Positions 7,705-16,507 of a DNA stretch of 41,239 bases are shown here, in pieces. This stretch comes from Spirochaetales bacterium (GTDB lineage Bacteria > Spirochaetota > Spirochaetia > SZUA-6 > DRHE01). Below the pieces are notes generated by a model. The model did no database searches. It worked only from the letters and a program-made list of their open reading frames with translations, and was not told where the DNA came from. Every line of letters starts with the position of its first letter. The first letter of the stretch is position 1. A program made the translations under genes and the position numbers. Location of the stretch: NCBI GenBank assembly GCA_030615505.1, contig JAUWZD010000036.1, positions 1 through 41,239 on the forward strand, written 5' to 3'.

Positions 7705-8751
7705 TCAATTATTTTTTCTTCCTCGTTTACCCGTTCTGCCAAGCATAAGGGCAAGGGGTCTATAGGAGGGAATATTTTCCATAACAATCTTGATGGAAGT
7801 GGTCATTGGAATGGCCAGAAGCACACCGGGAGCACCCCAGAGCCATCCCCAGAAGAGTAAGGCAAAAAAGACCACTGTAATTGAGAGATTGAGTCTATGC
7901 CCAACTGTTCTCGGTTCAATAACCTGACCGATCAGGTTTTGAAGCACTACCAGGGCAAGGAGAACCCACAGAGCCCTGGAAAAAGTCCCAAACTGTACAA
8001 TCGCAATAAGCGGCGGAAGCATAACAGCTATGGTGGATCCTAAATATGGTATGAAGTTCAGAATAAAAGTGAGAAAACCCAGAATAATGGCAAACTCAAC
8101 CTTGAAGAAAATCAAGATAAGCCCGGTTCCTATACCTACGCTTACACTCATAAGTGTTTTTATACCGATATAATTTCGAAGCCCACTGTCAATATGTTTT
8201 AGGATTATGGCAATTCTTTTTCCCCTCTCCCTGGGGAAACTGCGAAGAAGTTTACGGGTTAAGCTATATTTTCCCAACAGGATAAAGAGAGAGTATAAAA
8301 AAACCACAAAAAAATCTTTAATAAAGTTCATGATTGAGCCGGCTGCAGACAATACAATAGAGCCTATGGGGATTTTTTTAAGCTCGTCTAAAAAATTCTT
8401 TTTAATAATCTCATCAGCTTCAAAATGTATTTTTGAGAGGATATCAGTGATCATGGACATCAGTTTTAACTGGTAGCTGGGGAATTTCCCCGCGAAGTCC
8501 AGCATACTTCTGTATATAATTATTCCAAATACAAAGAAGACGCTTAAGAAAATCAGGGCTGTTATTAGAGCAGAGATCAATAGAGGTATTTTAAGATTTT
8601 TCAAGAAAGCTACCAGTGGGTCCATAATATAAGCTAAGAGCACGGCTATGAGGATGATTATTATAAAGGGCTGGGCCAGTTTCAATGTGAGTCCTACTAA
8701 AAAAATGACTATCAGGGTGAGTAGAATATATATTTTATTCTGTCTATCCAT
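7705..8751 (-). CDS. AI-2E family (PerM-type) membrane permease
   Basis: About 348 residues with seven to eight hydrophobic segments in the pattern of PF01594: an N-terminal pair (IYILLTLIVIFLVGL, FIIIILIAVLLAYIMDPLV), a soluble part, then the conserved C-terminal half FILNFIPYLGSTIAVMLPPLIAI and the GQVIEPRTVGHRLNLS motif followed by a FWGWLWGAPGVLLAIPM helix pair. The family contains the putative AI-2 exporter TqsA and sodium/proton antiporters, so the substrate is open. I prefer ATG 8751 (one base after the upstream gene's stop) over TTG 8772, which overlaps it. The very basic tail (RTGKRGRKNN) is cytoplasmic. It is cotranscribed with the P-loop/Asp23-like gene. Confidence 0.8.
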   Translation of the reverse strand: MDRQNKIYILLTLIVIFLVGLTLKLAQPFIIIILIAVLLAYIMDPLVAFLKNLKIPLLISALITALIFLSVFFVFGIIIYRSMLDFAGKFPSYQLKLMSMITDILSKIHFEADEIIKKNFLDELKKIPIGSIVLSAAGSIMNFIKDFFVVFLYSLFILLGKYSLTRKLLRSFPRERGKRIAIILKHIDSGLRNYIGIKTLMSVSVGIGTGLILIFFKVEFAIILGFLTFILNFIPYLGSTIAVMLPPLIAIVQFGTFSRALWVLLALVVLQNLIGQVIEPRTVGHRLNLSITVVFFALLFWGWLWGAPGVLLAIPMTTSIKIVMENIPSYRPLALMLGRTGKRGRKNN

Positions 8752-8752
8752 T

Positions 8753-9622
8753 TTATCTTTTAATCTTGCCAATAGTTAAATTTACTTCCTTAAGATTTAG
8801 ACCCGTATACTGTTCAATGTTTTTCAGAATGTATTCCTGCAGTTGATAGAGGGATGCCGCTATCTGTTTCCCAAGCGGTACATTAAGAATGACTTCCAGT
8901 CTGTACTCACCTGAGTCTTTCATTACCACAATTTTTTCAACACTTAAAGAGGCATCATACTCCTGAACACAGTGAAGCACCATCTGGGTAAGAGCCTCTT
9001 TAGAGATAGAGACCGTTCCCCGGTCACTGTAGGCGGGACGCACCAGTGTTTTCTCAATAATACTTCCCTTTTTAATGGGATGGAATCTTTTCTTGAAAAA
9101 GATTCTAATTGAATCAAAGAAAATCTGAGGATAATTTTGCTTTACTTCAATGGCTGGCACGGGAATTATATGTTTTCCCTCTGAATTCCTTGATCTTATG
9201 GCTGCTTCGATTTCCTCCAGGGTAGACACGTCCTTAATATTAATGATCTTACTGGGCTGGGGAAGCCCCAATTTATCGGCTATTGTTTGTGCCATTTTCA
9301 CTGATGTGGCAATGATGAGAATTCTTTTAAAATGCTCATCCTGAAGAGATCGTTGTACATCTTTTGAATGTTCCGACTCAGTAAATAAAGCAGTTCTGAT
9401 GGCCGATAATATTCCTTTTTCTTTTTTAGCGGATTGGCCGGCAAGTATCTTCTGATCCCTGATTAAAAGACCGTCATCGATGATCAGTTCAACTCCATAT
9501 TTCTGAGCTACGAGTTTGGCTCTGAAACTCTTGCCCGTTCCGCTTTTGCCTACAAGGGTAAATACCTTGACCCCTTTAAACAGCCAGATTATGTTGCGGA
9601 ACAAACTACTCAGCTTGGGCAT
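8753..9622 (-). CDS. P-loop NTPase fused to an Asp23-like C-terminal domain
   Basis: The 289-residue protein has a clean Walker A, GKSGTGKS (25-32), in a P-loop fold up to about residue 165 (Walker-B-like strands RILIIATS). A middle basic stretch with IRIFFKKRF follows. The C-terminal 95 residues (from VRPAYSDRGTVSISKEAL) match the Asp23/Gls24 pattern: GTVSISKEAL, VEKIVV...EYRLEVILNV, LQEYILKNIEQYTGL and VNLTIGKI. Asp23-like domains act in envelope stress and fatty-acid-related proteins in Gram-positives; a fusion with an NTPase is unusual. An AGGAG site lies about 13 bases before the ATG. The neighbours are an AI-2E-type permease (downstream) and RluA (upstream). Function is unknown; no substrate can be inferred. 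Confidence 0.6.
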   Translation of the reverse strand: MPKLSSLFRNIIWLFKGVKVFTLVGKSGTGKSFRAKLVAQKYGVELIIDDGLLIRDQKILAGQSAKKEKGILSAIRTALFTESEHSKDVQRSLQDEHFKRILIIATSVKMAQTIADKLGLPQPSKIINIKDVSTLEEIEAAIRSRNSEGKHIIPVPAIEVKQNYPQIFFDSIRIFFKKRFHPIKKGSIIEKTLVRPAYSDRGTVSISKEALTQMVLHCVQEYDASLSVEKIVVMKDSGEYRLEVILNVPLGKQIAASLYQLQEYILKNIEQYTGLNLKEVNLTIGKIKR

Positions 9623-9665
9623 TTAATTTTTAAGCTCTCCTCTTTATACAAGAACGTCTTCGTTT

Positions 9666-10721
9666 CTATGACGTCTTCGTCAATATCACATCTGCGTCAC
9701 AGCATTCATTTTGCAGCTTATTCAAAGCTTTTTCTACATCTATTTTGCCTAAAAGAGAATTTAAATAACTTATGCTCTTATCTGGAATGGGAGCAAAGAG
9801 CTGGTGAAATCCAATCAGAGAGTTGCTTGTTTTCAGGCGGAAGCAGAAGGCATGCAGGATATACTGATTTAAAAGGGCAGGACCCCCGTATTTGCGGTCA
9901 CCGACCAGGGGATGGCCGTGAAGCGCGCCCTGGATGCGAATTTGATGGGTTCTCCCCGTGATAAGGCGGCAGAAGGCTAAAGTTGACTTATCAGTGCTGA
10001 TTAGGGGAAAAACGATAGATTCGGCGATCTTTCCTTTACGAATGCAGGCGTCCCGGCTGGTAGATATACCCAGGGAAACTTTCTTTACGGGATCTCGGAT
10101 AAGATAATCATTCCATGTTTCTTTCTTTTTAATCCTACCAGAGAAAAGCGCTGCATAGTACTTCTCTGCCCGCCCCTCTTTGATGAATGTTGATAAAATC
10201 CTCGCGCCTGCTAGTGAGAGGGAAAAAAGAACAATACCGGATGTATTCCTATCCAGACGATGCACGGGTCCGGGCTTGAAGGATAAGGATTTTTCTTGAT
10301 TCATCGGTATGTAGGCCCTTACCAGAGTATCTAAAGATTCTCTCCCGTGCACCAGTAATCCCCTGGGTTTATTTAAAACAAGGACATGCTCATTCTCAAA
10401 GAGAATCATGGATTTCAGGTCGTACTTTAAGCGCGCTCCTCCTCCGGAAACGGTTTTTAGCAGGGTCATGCTGGTTTCTTCCCCTCTATTAGAAGGAGAA
10501 GGCAGGGGGAAATTACTCTTGATATTAATTTCATCTCCCATTTTAATTTTGGAAGCAGGATGAGCTTTTTTCTGGTTTTGCCGGATATATCCTTTTCGGA
10601 TTGAACTGTAAATCCAGGATAGAGGCAATTCCGGAAACATTTTGCGAATTAACCGATCGAGTCTTCTTCCCTCATCATCTTTTCCTGCACGAAAACTTTT
10701 TAAGTATTCAAAGCTGTCCAT
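9666..10721 (-). CDS. RluA-family pseudouridine synthase (RluC/RluD type)
   Basis: At 351 residues this has an N-terminal S4-like RNA-binding region (RLDRLIRKMF...GYIRQNQKKA..KIKMGDEI, about 20-70) and a catalytic domain with the hallmark HRLDRNTSG (about 154-162) containing the catalytic aspartate, then RTHQIRIQ and GHPLVGDRKYG. It isomerises uridine to pseudouridine in rRNA; the S4-plus-catalytic layout and length fit RluC/RluD rather than RluA itself. The target position cannot be told. It is the first gene of the minus-strand operon. The tail after about 320 (KALNKLQNECCDADV) is not part of the common core. No clear ribosome binding site precedes the ATG. Confidence 0.85.
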   Translation of the reverse strand: MDSFEYLKSFRAGKDDEGRRLDRLIRKMFPELPLSWIYSSIRKGYIRQNQKKAHPASKIKMGDEINIKSNFPLPSPSNRGEETSMTLLKTVSGGGARLKYDLKSMILFENEHVLVLNKPRGLLVHGRESLDTLVRAYIPMNQEKSLSFKPGPVHRLDRNTSGIVLFSLSLAGARILSTFIKEGRAEKYYAALFSGRIKKKETWNDYLIRDPVKKVSLGISTSRDACIRKGKIAESIVFPLISTDKSTLAFCRLITGRTHQIRIQGALHGHPLVGDRKYGGPALLNQYILHAFCFRLKTSNSLIGFHQLFAPIPDKSISYLNSLLGKIDVEKALNKLQNECCDADVILTKTS

Positions 10722-10908
10722 TATATGATTTTCCGGACCATCTATATCGACTTTGGCACAGGCTCAAATCATATCCGCATGTAGGAGTGTATTGGTATAG
10801 CCATGTGATGTCAACGAAGCGAACACGCTAAAGAGGAGGTACCCGGTCAAGAAAGAAGAGCATTGTATTTTTTTGGATAATGGGCGATAGAGCCGGCAAG
10901 AATCTATA

Positions 10909-10937
10909 TTTATAACCAATATTCTCCGTGCTATAAT
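10909..10937 (+). promoter_or_regulatory. Possible promoter for the 11055 gene and downstream run
   Basis: A perfect TATAAT at 10932-10937 is preceded by a weak -35 (TTTATA, 10909-10914) with 17 bases between. It would leave a leader of about 110 bases before the ATG at 11055. Confidence 0.3.
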
Positions 10938-10986
10938 CAATAAGCTTGTAAAAGCTAATAGCATAATAGTTACATTATTGCCTTAT

Positions 10987-11003
10987 ATACTTTTAAAAAG
11001 TAT
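10987..11003. promoter_or_regulatory. AT-rich perfect palindrome
   Basis: ATACTTTT and AAAAGTAT flank a single central A. It lies in the putative leader of the 11055 gene, so it could be an operator or an RNA hairpin. There is no T-run after it that would make it a terminator. Confidence 0.3.
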
Positions 11004-11054
11004 CCATACCGGTTATGCTTGTTTTCCCCCTCGGGTTAAGAGGAATTTGACAAT

Positions 11055-11306
11055 ATGTCTACTTTTTGGGTAGTATTCAAATATGAGAGTATATCTCTTC
11101 TGGAACGTGTTGTAAGGGTAGAGGAAGGAATTTTAAGAATAGAGAAGCATTTAGAGTACATACAATCCTACATGGATAAGAGATTTGAAGCTGTTGATAA
11201 GAGATTTGAAGATATGAATAAAAAATTCTCCATGATGTTTATTTTCATGAACATAGGATTCATTATTTTAATATTAATTACAATTATTTTTAAATTTATT
11301 TCCTGA
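11055..11306 (+). CDS. Small coiled-coil protein with a C-terminal membrane anchor
   Basis: An 83-residue protein: residues about 16-58 form a heptad coiled coil with the repeat unit DKRFEAVDKRFEDMNKKF, and residues about 60-82 form one membrane helix (MFIFMNIGFIILILITIIF). This is the layout of many small tail-anchored proteins that occur near toxins, transposons and phage genes in very diverse bacteria, without a known function. GAGG about 12 bases upstream is a weak ribosome binding site. The codon use is AT-richer than the next gene. It may be an independent unit or the first gene of the Rnf run. Confidence 0.5.
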   Translation: MSTFWVVFKYESISLLERVVRVEEGILRIEKHLEYIQSYMDKRFEAVDKRFEDMNKKFSMMFIFMNIGFIILILITIIFKFIS

Positions 11307-11319
11307 ATTTCCGTATTTG

Positions 11320-12879
11320 ATGATGCTTGCAATAAGATCACAGCCCTCACCGTGCCCGATACTAATCGGGCTACTGATAAGTATCATCTTGCTTTTGAGT
11401 TTTTTTTCTCTTTTTGTAAGCCCTGATTTTATCTCAAACAGGTGCTGGCGGGGGTATTATACTGTTTTAGTAAAAAGCCCCATGCTGTCCCGGGAAGCAG
11501 TATCCAAAGTGGAATACATGCCCGGTGTTCAGGCAGTTGTCTCAAAATATTCCTCTTCAGTTATTTTTAATACTTTTTGGGGCTTTGAATCTGTCGAAAT
11601 TGATGCACTCAAGGAGCGGTTGGATACTGTGGATCTACGCTTCGATCCATATTTAAAGTCAGTTTCAAACTATTTTCAAGTTGTACGGCGGAGTAATACC
11701 TGGAGCCTCATCTATATACGATCCGATCTGAGCCCTATACTCTTATACAGCAGGCTCCATGCCCTATTTTCAGATCAAGGTACACATTGGCGCTTGCTCG
11801 AGTTTGATGCAGCATCAAAGATTCTTCTGTCTATTCTCTTTTTAATCTATTCAGTGACAGTAATCGGTATTAGAGAAAAACCAGTTTTCAGGCTGATGGA
11901 TTTGGCGGCCCTGGTACCCTGGTTTATGAATCTCATTACAGGTGATTATTTGGATTTAATCGCTTTTTTCCTGATCTATCCCGCCTGGGTGCTTTTCAGG
12001 GAAGCATTCATGAATTATTTAAATAATCCGGGATCGGTCAAAGCCATAATATTTAGATCATTCATCTTTATATCAATCATCGCTTTAGCTAATCTCCTGA
12101 TTATGAACCCGGCCGGATATCACTGTATTAAAAGCCTGACTGCCCTGGCGGCAAATCTGCTGTTGATCCCGCTTCACATCCGTCTGGCCGCATTGAAAAG
12201 AAATCGTGCCTTCCATCCTGTATACGAACCACGTTTCATTCTCAATAAACTTAAACCCCGTGATAGGATAATCAACAGGAAAAAAATTGTTCTGGTACTG
12301 TTGACTGCCGTAACCCTGCTGTCCTTTCCGGTTGAGTTTATAGAGAAAAAGACTAAAGGTCTTTCAGCACCCATGCCTTTGAGAGTTAAACCCGAAGAGG
12401 AGATTTCCTGGTCTTCCCTGGGAAGGCTCTCCATGCTCAATACCCATAAGCTGCCGAATCTGGCCGATTATATTACTCACATCGCTTATCAGCAGGGGCT
12501 TACATTCGGGCGGCCCTATGGTTTTCCTCACCCGGGAGAGCGAATCTATATCTCAAACTATCAGAATGCGGGGCAGGGCAATGAGATCATAAAAACATTC
12601 AGGGTTGTTAAGCGGTTTAAGGAGTCATGGCTTTCTGAGACGATCGCCGGCGCGCAGGTCGGAAGCATTGAGCGGATGCTTATAAACCAGGAAGAGGCTG
12701 TACAGGTAATTATTCAGGAAGAGATTAGAGTACTGCTAAAGAAAATGTCAGCTTTTAAAATAATTCTTATTTCTGTTTTCCTCATTTTTTCCCTCTATAT
12801 TTGGAATTTTTATTTGACACCACATCAATTGTATGGTATTAGGAGTTTTACACTCTGGAGGAAACGGCACACTGTATGA
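11320..12879 (+). CDS. Unrecognised polytopic membrane protein preceding rnfC
   Basis: About 519 residues. An N-terminal membrane helix (residues about 15-35) is followed by a soluble segment of some 130 residues (VEYMPGVQAVVSKY, VDLRFDPYLKSV), which recalls the extracytoplasmic loop after the first helix of FtsX-like proteins but is not clearly homologous. Then come about six hydrophobic segments (170-330), a second soluble part (350-480) with PYGFPHPGERIYIS, and a last helix (IILISVFLIFSLYIW). Its stop overlaps the rnfC start by four bases (ATGA), so translation is coupled. That suggests a role with the Rnf complex, for example assembly or a signal-sensing partner. I do not recognise the family. 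Start could be TTG 11317, ATG 11320 or ATG 11323; no ribosome binding site decides. Confidence 0.65.
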   Translation: MMLAIRSQPSPCPILIGLLISIILLLSFFSLFVSPDFISNRCWRGYYTVLVKSPMLSREAVSKVEYMPGVQAVVSKYSSSVIFNTFWGFESVEIDALKERLDTVDLRFDPYLKSVSNYFQVVRRSNTWSLIYIRSDLSPILLYSRLHALFSDQGTHWRLLEFDAASKILLSILFLIYSVTVIGIREKPVFRLMDLAALVPWFMNLITGDYLDLIAFFLIYPAWVLFREAFMNYLNNPGSVKAIIFRSFIFISIIALANLLIMNPAGYHCIKSLTALAANLLLIPLHIRLAALKRNRAFHPVYEPRFILNKLKPRDRIINRKKIVLVLLTAVTLLSFPVEFIEKKTKGLSAPMPLRVKPEEEISWSSLGRLSMLNTHKLPNLADYITHIAYQQGLTFGRPYGFPHPGERIYISNYQNAGQGNEIIKTFRVVKRFKESWLSETIAGAQVGSIERMLINQEEAVQVIIQEEIRVLLKKMSAFKIILISVFLIFSLYIWNFYLTPHQLYGIRSFTLWRKRHTV

Positions 12880-14201
12880 GGAATACTATAACATTCGCCA
12901 GGGGTGGAGTGCATCCACATGATTATAAGAGCCTGACCGATAAGATCCCTATAAAGAATGCGCCGATTCCGGCCGAATCGATTATACCCATGCATCAGCA
13001 TATGGGAAGCCCTGCGGAGTGTATGGTTCAGCAGGGGGATACGGTGCGGGAGGGCATGCTGATCGGCAAAGCAACTTCCGCTTTCTCCGCTAATATTCAC
13101 TCACCGGTACCAGGCGTGGTGAAAGAAATAAAGCAAGTATATCTGCCCAACGGAGTAAAGGGCAAAGCCGTGGTTGTGGCTTTTGAGGGGGAATTTGATC
13201 AATCCGGAAAATTACAGGAGCTTCTTAACTGGAAGGATATGTCTAAGACTGATTTGATGGATCGAATCAAACAGATGGGAATTGTGGGACTTGGAGGCGC
13301 CACATTTCCCACACCTATTAAGTTTAGTGTGCGCGAAGGCACACAGATAGAGTATTTTGTTGTCAATGGAGTGGAGTGTGAGCCTTTTTTGACAGCCGAC
13401 CACCGCCTGATGCTGGAAAAAACGGATGATATCCTTACCGGCATACAAATTGTTGAAAGAATTCTTACACCCCGGAAAATATTAATAGGCATAGAGGAGA
13501 ATAAGCCGGACGCCATCTTGCTTATGGAAGAGGCGGTCAAAGATAAGGGCCTTGATATTGAAGTGATTCCATTAAAGATGAAATACCCACAGGGGGATGA
13601 AAAGCAGTTATTGGTCTCACTGATAGACAGGCAGGTCCCTTCAGGTGGGCTTCCCATGGATATAGGCGCAGTGGTATCAAATGTGGGCACTATATTCGCT
13701 ATCTATGAGGCTGTAGTGCTGAATAAGCCGCTTATTGAACGAATAGTAACAGTATCCGGCTATTGTTTGAAAAATCCGGCTAACTTAAAGGTGCGGCTTG
13801 GCACAAAGATCGGTGAGCTTATTGAGGAATGCGGGGGTTTTGCCCATGCTCCTGCGAAATTGATATCCGGCGGTCCCATGATGGGATTCGCATTTGCAGA
13901 TCCGGATACTCCGGTTACCAAGGGTGTATCCGGCATAATCGCTCTTTCTAAGAAAGAGGTGAAAAGCCCTTCCGAAACCCCATGCATCGCATGCGGCCGG
14001 TGTATCGCCTCCTGCCCCATGGGCCTGAGCCCGACTGTTATCTACAAATGGATAGAACATGGAGAATATGAAGAAGCCCTGGCTGAAGGGCTGATGGACT
14101 GCAAGGAATGCGGCTGCTGCGGTTATGTATGTCCCGCCCATATCCCCCTCGTACAGGGAATGAAGCTCGGGAAGATCATGACTAGAAAGAAGAAGATCTG
14201 A
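12876..14201 (+). CDS. rnfC: Rnf complex subunit C (NADH/FMN-binding, two 4Fe-4S clusters)
   Basis: A 441-residue cytoplasmic subunit that exchanges electrons with NAD. An N-terminal biotinyl-like barrel (GKATSAFSANIHSPVPGVV) is followed by the FMN/NAD site GIVGLGGATFPTPIKF (about 129-144) and VVNGVECEPFLTADHRLML. At the C-terminus lie two 4Fe-4S motifs, CIACGRCIASCP (about 369-380) and CKECGCCGYVCP (about 408-419). Length and order match RnfC of anaerobes. First of six contiguous rnf genes in the order CDGEAB; start overlaps the upstream gene by four bases with GGAGG about 13 bases before. Confidence 0.95.
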   Translation: MRNTITFARGGVHPHDYKSLTDKIPIKNAPIPAESIIPMHQHMGSPAECMVQQGDTVREGMLIGKATSAFSANIHSPVPGVVKEIKQVYLPNGVKGKAVVVAFEGEFDQSGKLQELLNWKDMSKTDLMDRIKQMGIVGLGGATFPTPIKFSVREGTQIEYFVVNGVECEPFLTADHRLMLEKTDDILTGIQIVERILTPRKILIGIEENKPDAILLMEEAVKDKGLDIEVIPLKMKYPQGDEKQLLVSLIDRQVPSGGLPMDIGAVVSNVGTIFAIYEAVVLNKPLIERIVTVSGYCLKNPANLKVRLGTKIGELIEECGGFAHAPAKLISGGPMMGFAFADPDTPVTKGVSGIIALSKKEVKSPSETPCIACGRCIASCPMGLSPTVIYKWIEHGEYEEALAEGLMDCKECGCCGYVCPAHIPLVQGMKLGKIMTRKKKI

Positions 14202-14203
14202 AC

Positions 14204-15304
14204 ATGGAAAATAAATTATCTTTGATTATAAGCTCTTCTCCGCATCTACATGAGGGCAGCTCAACAACTAAAATAATGTGCGCAGTAATCCTGTGCCTTA
14301 TTCCTGCAGGGATATGGGGTATATGTATATTCGGCATTTATTCCCTCTTTGTAATTCTTGCCTCCATTCTGGCCAGCCTAATAACTGAGTTCATCATTAC
14401 CAGACTTCAGGGCCGTTTCACTTTAAGTGACGGCAGCGCCTTTCTGACCGGACTGCTGGTAGGCTATAATATGCCTCCTTCCGTGCCACTCTATATTCCG
14501 GTTATTGCTTCGGTATTCGCGATTTCCGTTGTTAAGATGACCTTCGGAGGTCTCGGCAGGAACTGGATGAATCCGGCTCTGGCAGGCAGGGTGTTTGTCA
14601 TGTTTTCCTGGACCGGGCCTATGACCACCTGGCTGGCGCCGAGTGCCTGGGGCCGGGTAGACGGAGTGACCGCTGCGTCTCCGCTTGGTTTTATTAAAGC
14701 GGGATTACTCGATTTTAAAGGTAATATAAGCGGGCCTATAGAATTCCTGGCAAGTCAGGGCTATCCGGTTGGGAGAACGGCGCCTCCAGGCTCGGGCTGG
14801 CTGAATAATATACTTGCTTCAATCGGCAGGATCTTTCCTGAGGGTTACGGCAATCTCTTTTTAGGAAATATTCCGGGCTGCATCGGGGAGGTTTCCGCAC
14901 TACTTCTGCTTTTGGGTACAATCTATTTATTCATTAAAAAAATTATTACCTGGCATATACCGGTCTCATATCTTGTCAGTTTCAGTCTCTTAGTCTGGAT
15001 TTTTGGGGGAAACAGATTTGGATGCGGTTTTTTTCGTGGTGATGTTTTCTTTCAAATCTTTACCGGGGGTTTAATGCTGGGAGTCTTCTATATGGCTACA
15101 GATATGGTCACCTCTCCACTCACCCCTAAGGGCATGATTATTTTCGGCATTGGCGCCGGGTTCCTTACTTTTCTCATACGCTTTTACGGCTCCTTTCCCG
15201 AGGGAGTATCTTTAGCCATCATCATTATGAATATGTTCGTTCCCCTAATCAATCGCTTTACCAGGCCCGTTAAGTTTGGGATTGTTAAGGAAGGAAAGGA
15301 ATGA
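14204..15304 (+). CDS. rnfD: Rnf complex subunit D (membrane, covalent flavin)
   Basis: A 366-residue membrane protein of the NqrB/RnfD family with eight to ten helices. It starts SSPHLHEGSSTTKIM, typical of RnfD, and contains FGGLGRNWMNPALAGRVF. The covalent FMN site, usually (S/T)GAT in DxxSGATP, reads DGVTAASPLGF (153-163): the acceptor position is Ser159 and the glycine is Ala157. ApbE-type flavin transferases are known to accept serine or threonine, so the site may still be modified. The conserved NRFGCGFFRGDVFFQIFTGGLMLG stretch, split by helix ends, is present. The stop overlaps rnfG by four bases. Confidence 0.93.
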   Translation: MENKLSLIISSSPHLHEGSSTTKIMCAVILCLIPAGIWGICIFGIYSLFVILASILASLITEFIITRLQGRFTLSDGSAFLTGLLVGYNMPPSVPLYIPVIASVFAISVVKMTFGGLGRNWMNPALAGRVFVMFSWTGPMTTWLAPSAWGRVDGVTAASPLGFIKAGLLDFKGNISGPIEFLASQGYPVGRTAPPGSGWLNNILASIGRIFPEGYGNLFLGNIPGCIGEVSALLLLLGTIYLFIKKIITWHIPVSYLVSFSLLVWIFGGNRFGCGFFRGDVFFQIFTGGLMLGVFYMATDMVTSPLTPKGMIIFGIGAGFLTFLIRFYGSFPEGVSLAIIIMNMFVPLINRFTRPVKFGIVKEGKE

Positions 15305-15867
15305 AAAATATCCTTGTTTCAGGAGGTAAACTTTTCATCATATGCGCGGTTGCAGCCGTTACACTCGGCGGAATAAATGCCATAACCGAACCTGCTATTA
15401 AGGCGAGAAAAATACAGGAGCTCAACCAGGCTTTAAAAGCATTAACCCCGGATGCCGAAACGAGCGCAACGGAAGCAGTTCCGGACAATCCGGCAATAAA
15501 GGCTTTCTATTCCGTATTGAAAGGGGGAAAGACAGCCGGATATATTCTTCGGATTATTGGAAACGGCTATAGTGGGGAAATGAAAATCCTGGCAAGGTAT
15601 GAACGCGACGGCACCATAAAATCCGTTAAGCTGATGGATAATCTGGAAACCCCCGGGCTGGGTAAGAAAGCGGAGGATCCCAGGTACATGGAGAAATTCT
15701 TAAGAACAGGAAACAGGAGCCGCCCCGTACCTGTGCGCAAGGATATGCTGCAAAGTGCTGAGGCGGATGCGATTACCGGCGCTACCATAACCTTTTTGGG
15801 AATAGCAAGGGCCTTAGCAGAGGGCGCGCAATTTGTAATTGAGGGAGAGAAAAAATATGCTCCATGA
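15301..15867 (+). CDS. rnfG: Rnf complex subunit G (covalent FMN)
   Basis: A 188-residue protein with one N-terminal membrane anchor (FIICAVAAVTLGGINAITEP) and a periplasmic flavin domain. The flavinylation motif is complete: DAITGATIT (156-164), with Thr162 as the expected acceptor of FMN. The segment TPGLGKKAEDPRYMEKF matches the family's ETPGLG...F motif. AAGGAAAGGA precedes the ATG closely. It passes electrons between RnfD and the membrane core subunits. Confidence 0.93.
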   Translation: MKNILVSGGKLFIICAVAAVTLGGINAITEPAIKARKIQELNQALKALTPDAETSATEAVPDNPAIKAFYSVLKGGKTAGYILRIIGNGYSGEMKILARYERDGTIKSVKLMDNLETPGLGKKAEDPRYMEKFLRTGNRSRPVPVRKDMLQSAEADAITGATITFLGIARALAEGAQFVIEGEKKYAP

Positions 15868-16507
15868 GTTTACAAAAGGATTATTAAAAGAAAATCCGAT
15901 ATTTATCATTATGCTGGGTCTGTGTCCTGCCCTGGCTGTGTCAACTCAGGTTGTAAACGCCTTAGGAATGGGGGCAGGGGTTATTTTTGTTCTTCTGGGC
16001 TCAAATATTTTTGTTTCCCTGCTAAAGGATTTCATACCTGAGAAAATACGAATTCCCTCATATATAGTGATTATCGCCTCATTTGTTACGATCGTGGACT
16101 TAGTCATGCAGGCCTATGCTCCTTCATTATCCAGGAATCTTGGGGTTTTTGTGCAGTTAATTGTAGTTAACTGTATAATCCTGGGACGCGCGGAAGCCTT
16201 TGCTAACAAGAGATCCCTTGCAGAATCAATTTTAGATGCTTTGGGCATGGGAATCGGGTTCACACTTGGTCTGCTTTTAATTTCCCTTATCCGCGAAGTT
16301 TTGGGAGCAGGGACCATCACACTATTTGCTGTCGGAAGCTTTGACGGAGTGATACGCATACCCTGGCTGTCCAGCTTTCCGGCGCGTGTTATCGGGCTTG
16401 CTACCGGGGCTTTAATGGTTATGGGCTATCTGAAAGCCCTCTTCAACTGGCTTGAGACTAAGAAGGAGCAGAGCAGGCAGAGAGATGCGGTGAGGAGTGG
16501 GTTATGA
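15857..16507 (+). CDS. rnfE: Rnf complex subunit E
   Basis: About 216 residues with six membrane helices of the NqrD/RnfE family: FTKGLLKENPIFIIMLGLCPALAVSTQ at the start (in two hydrophobic parts), ENPIF and LGLCPALAV holding the conserved cysteine of the membrane iron-sulfur site, then the second cysteine region QLIVVNCIILGRAEAFA. I place the start at ATG 15857, which has GGAG eight to ten bases upstream; TTG 15839 is less likely. It overlaps rnfG by 11 bases and ends over the rnfA start. Together with RnfA it forms the membrane core and the likely ion path. Confidence 0.93.
   Translation: MLHEFTKGLLKENPIFIIMLGLCPALAVSTQVVNALGMGAGVIFVLLGSNIFVSLLKDFIPEKIRIPSYIVIIASFVTIVDLVMQAYAPSLSRNLGVFVQLIVVNCIILGRAEAFANKRSLAESILDALGMGIGFTLGLLLISLIREVLGAGTITLFAVGSFDGVIRIPWLSSFPARVIGLATGALMVMGYLKALFNWLETKKEQSRQRDAVRSGL

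Larger units (their letters stand above)
10722..11054. other. Divergent intergenic region without a convincing gene
   Basis: This stretch separates the minus-strand RluA operon from the plus-strand run. No open frame here looks like a protein with homologues. It holds a perfect -10 box and an AT-rich palindrome, both listed separately, and an isolated AGGAGGT (around 10835) with no usable start codon close behind. Confidence 0.5.

Noticed and set aside
10601..10831. Plus-strand 76-codon frame ending YPHVGVYWYSHVMSTKRTR
   Set aside because: Most of it lies antisense to the start of the RluA-type gene and no start signal or family could be found; the tail is probably chance.
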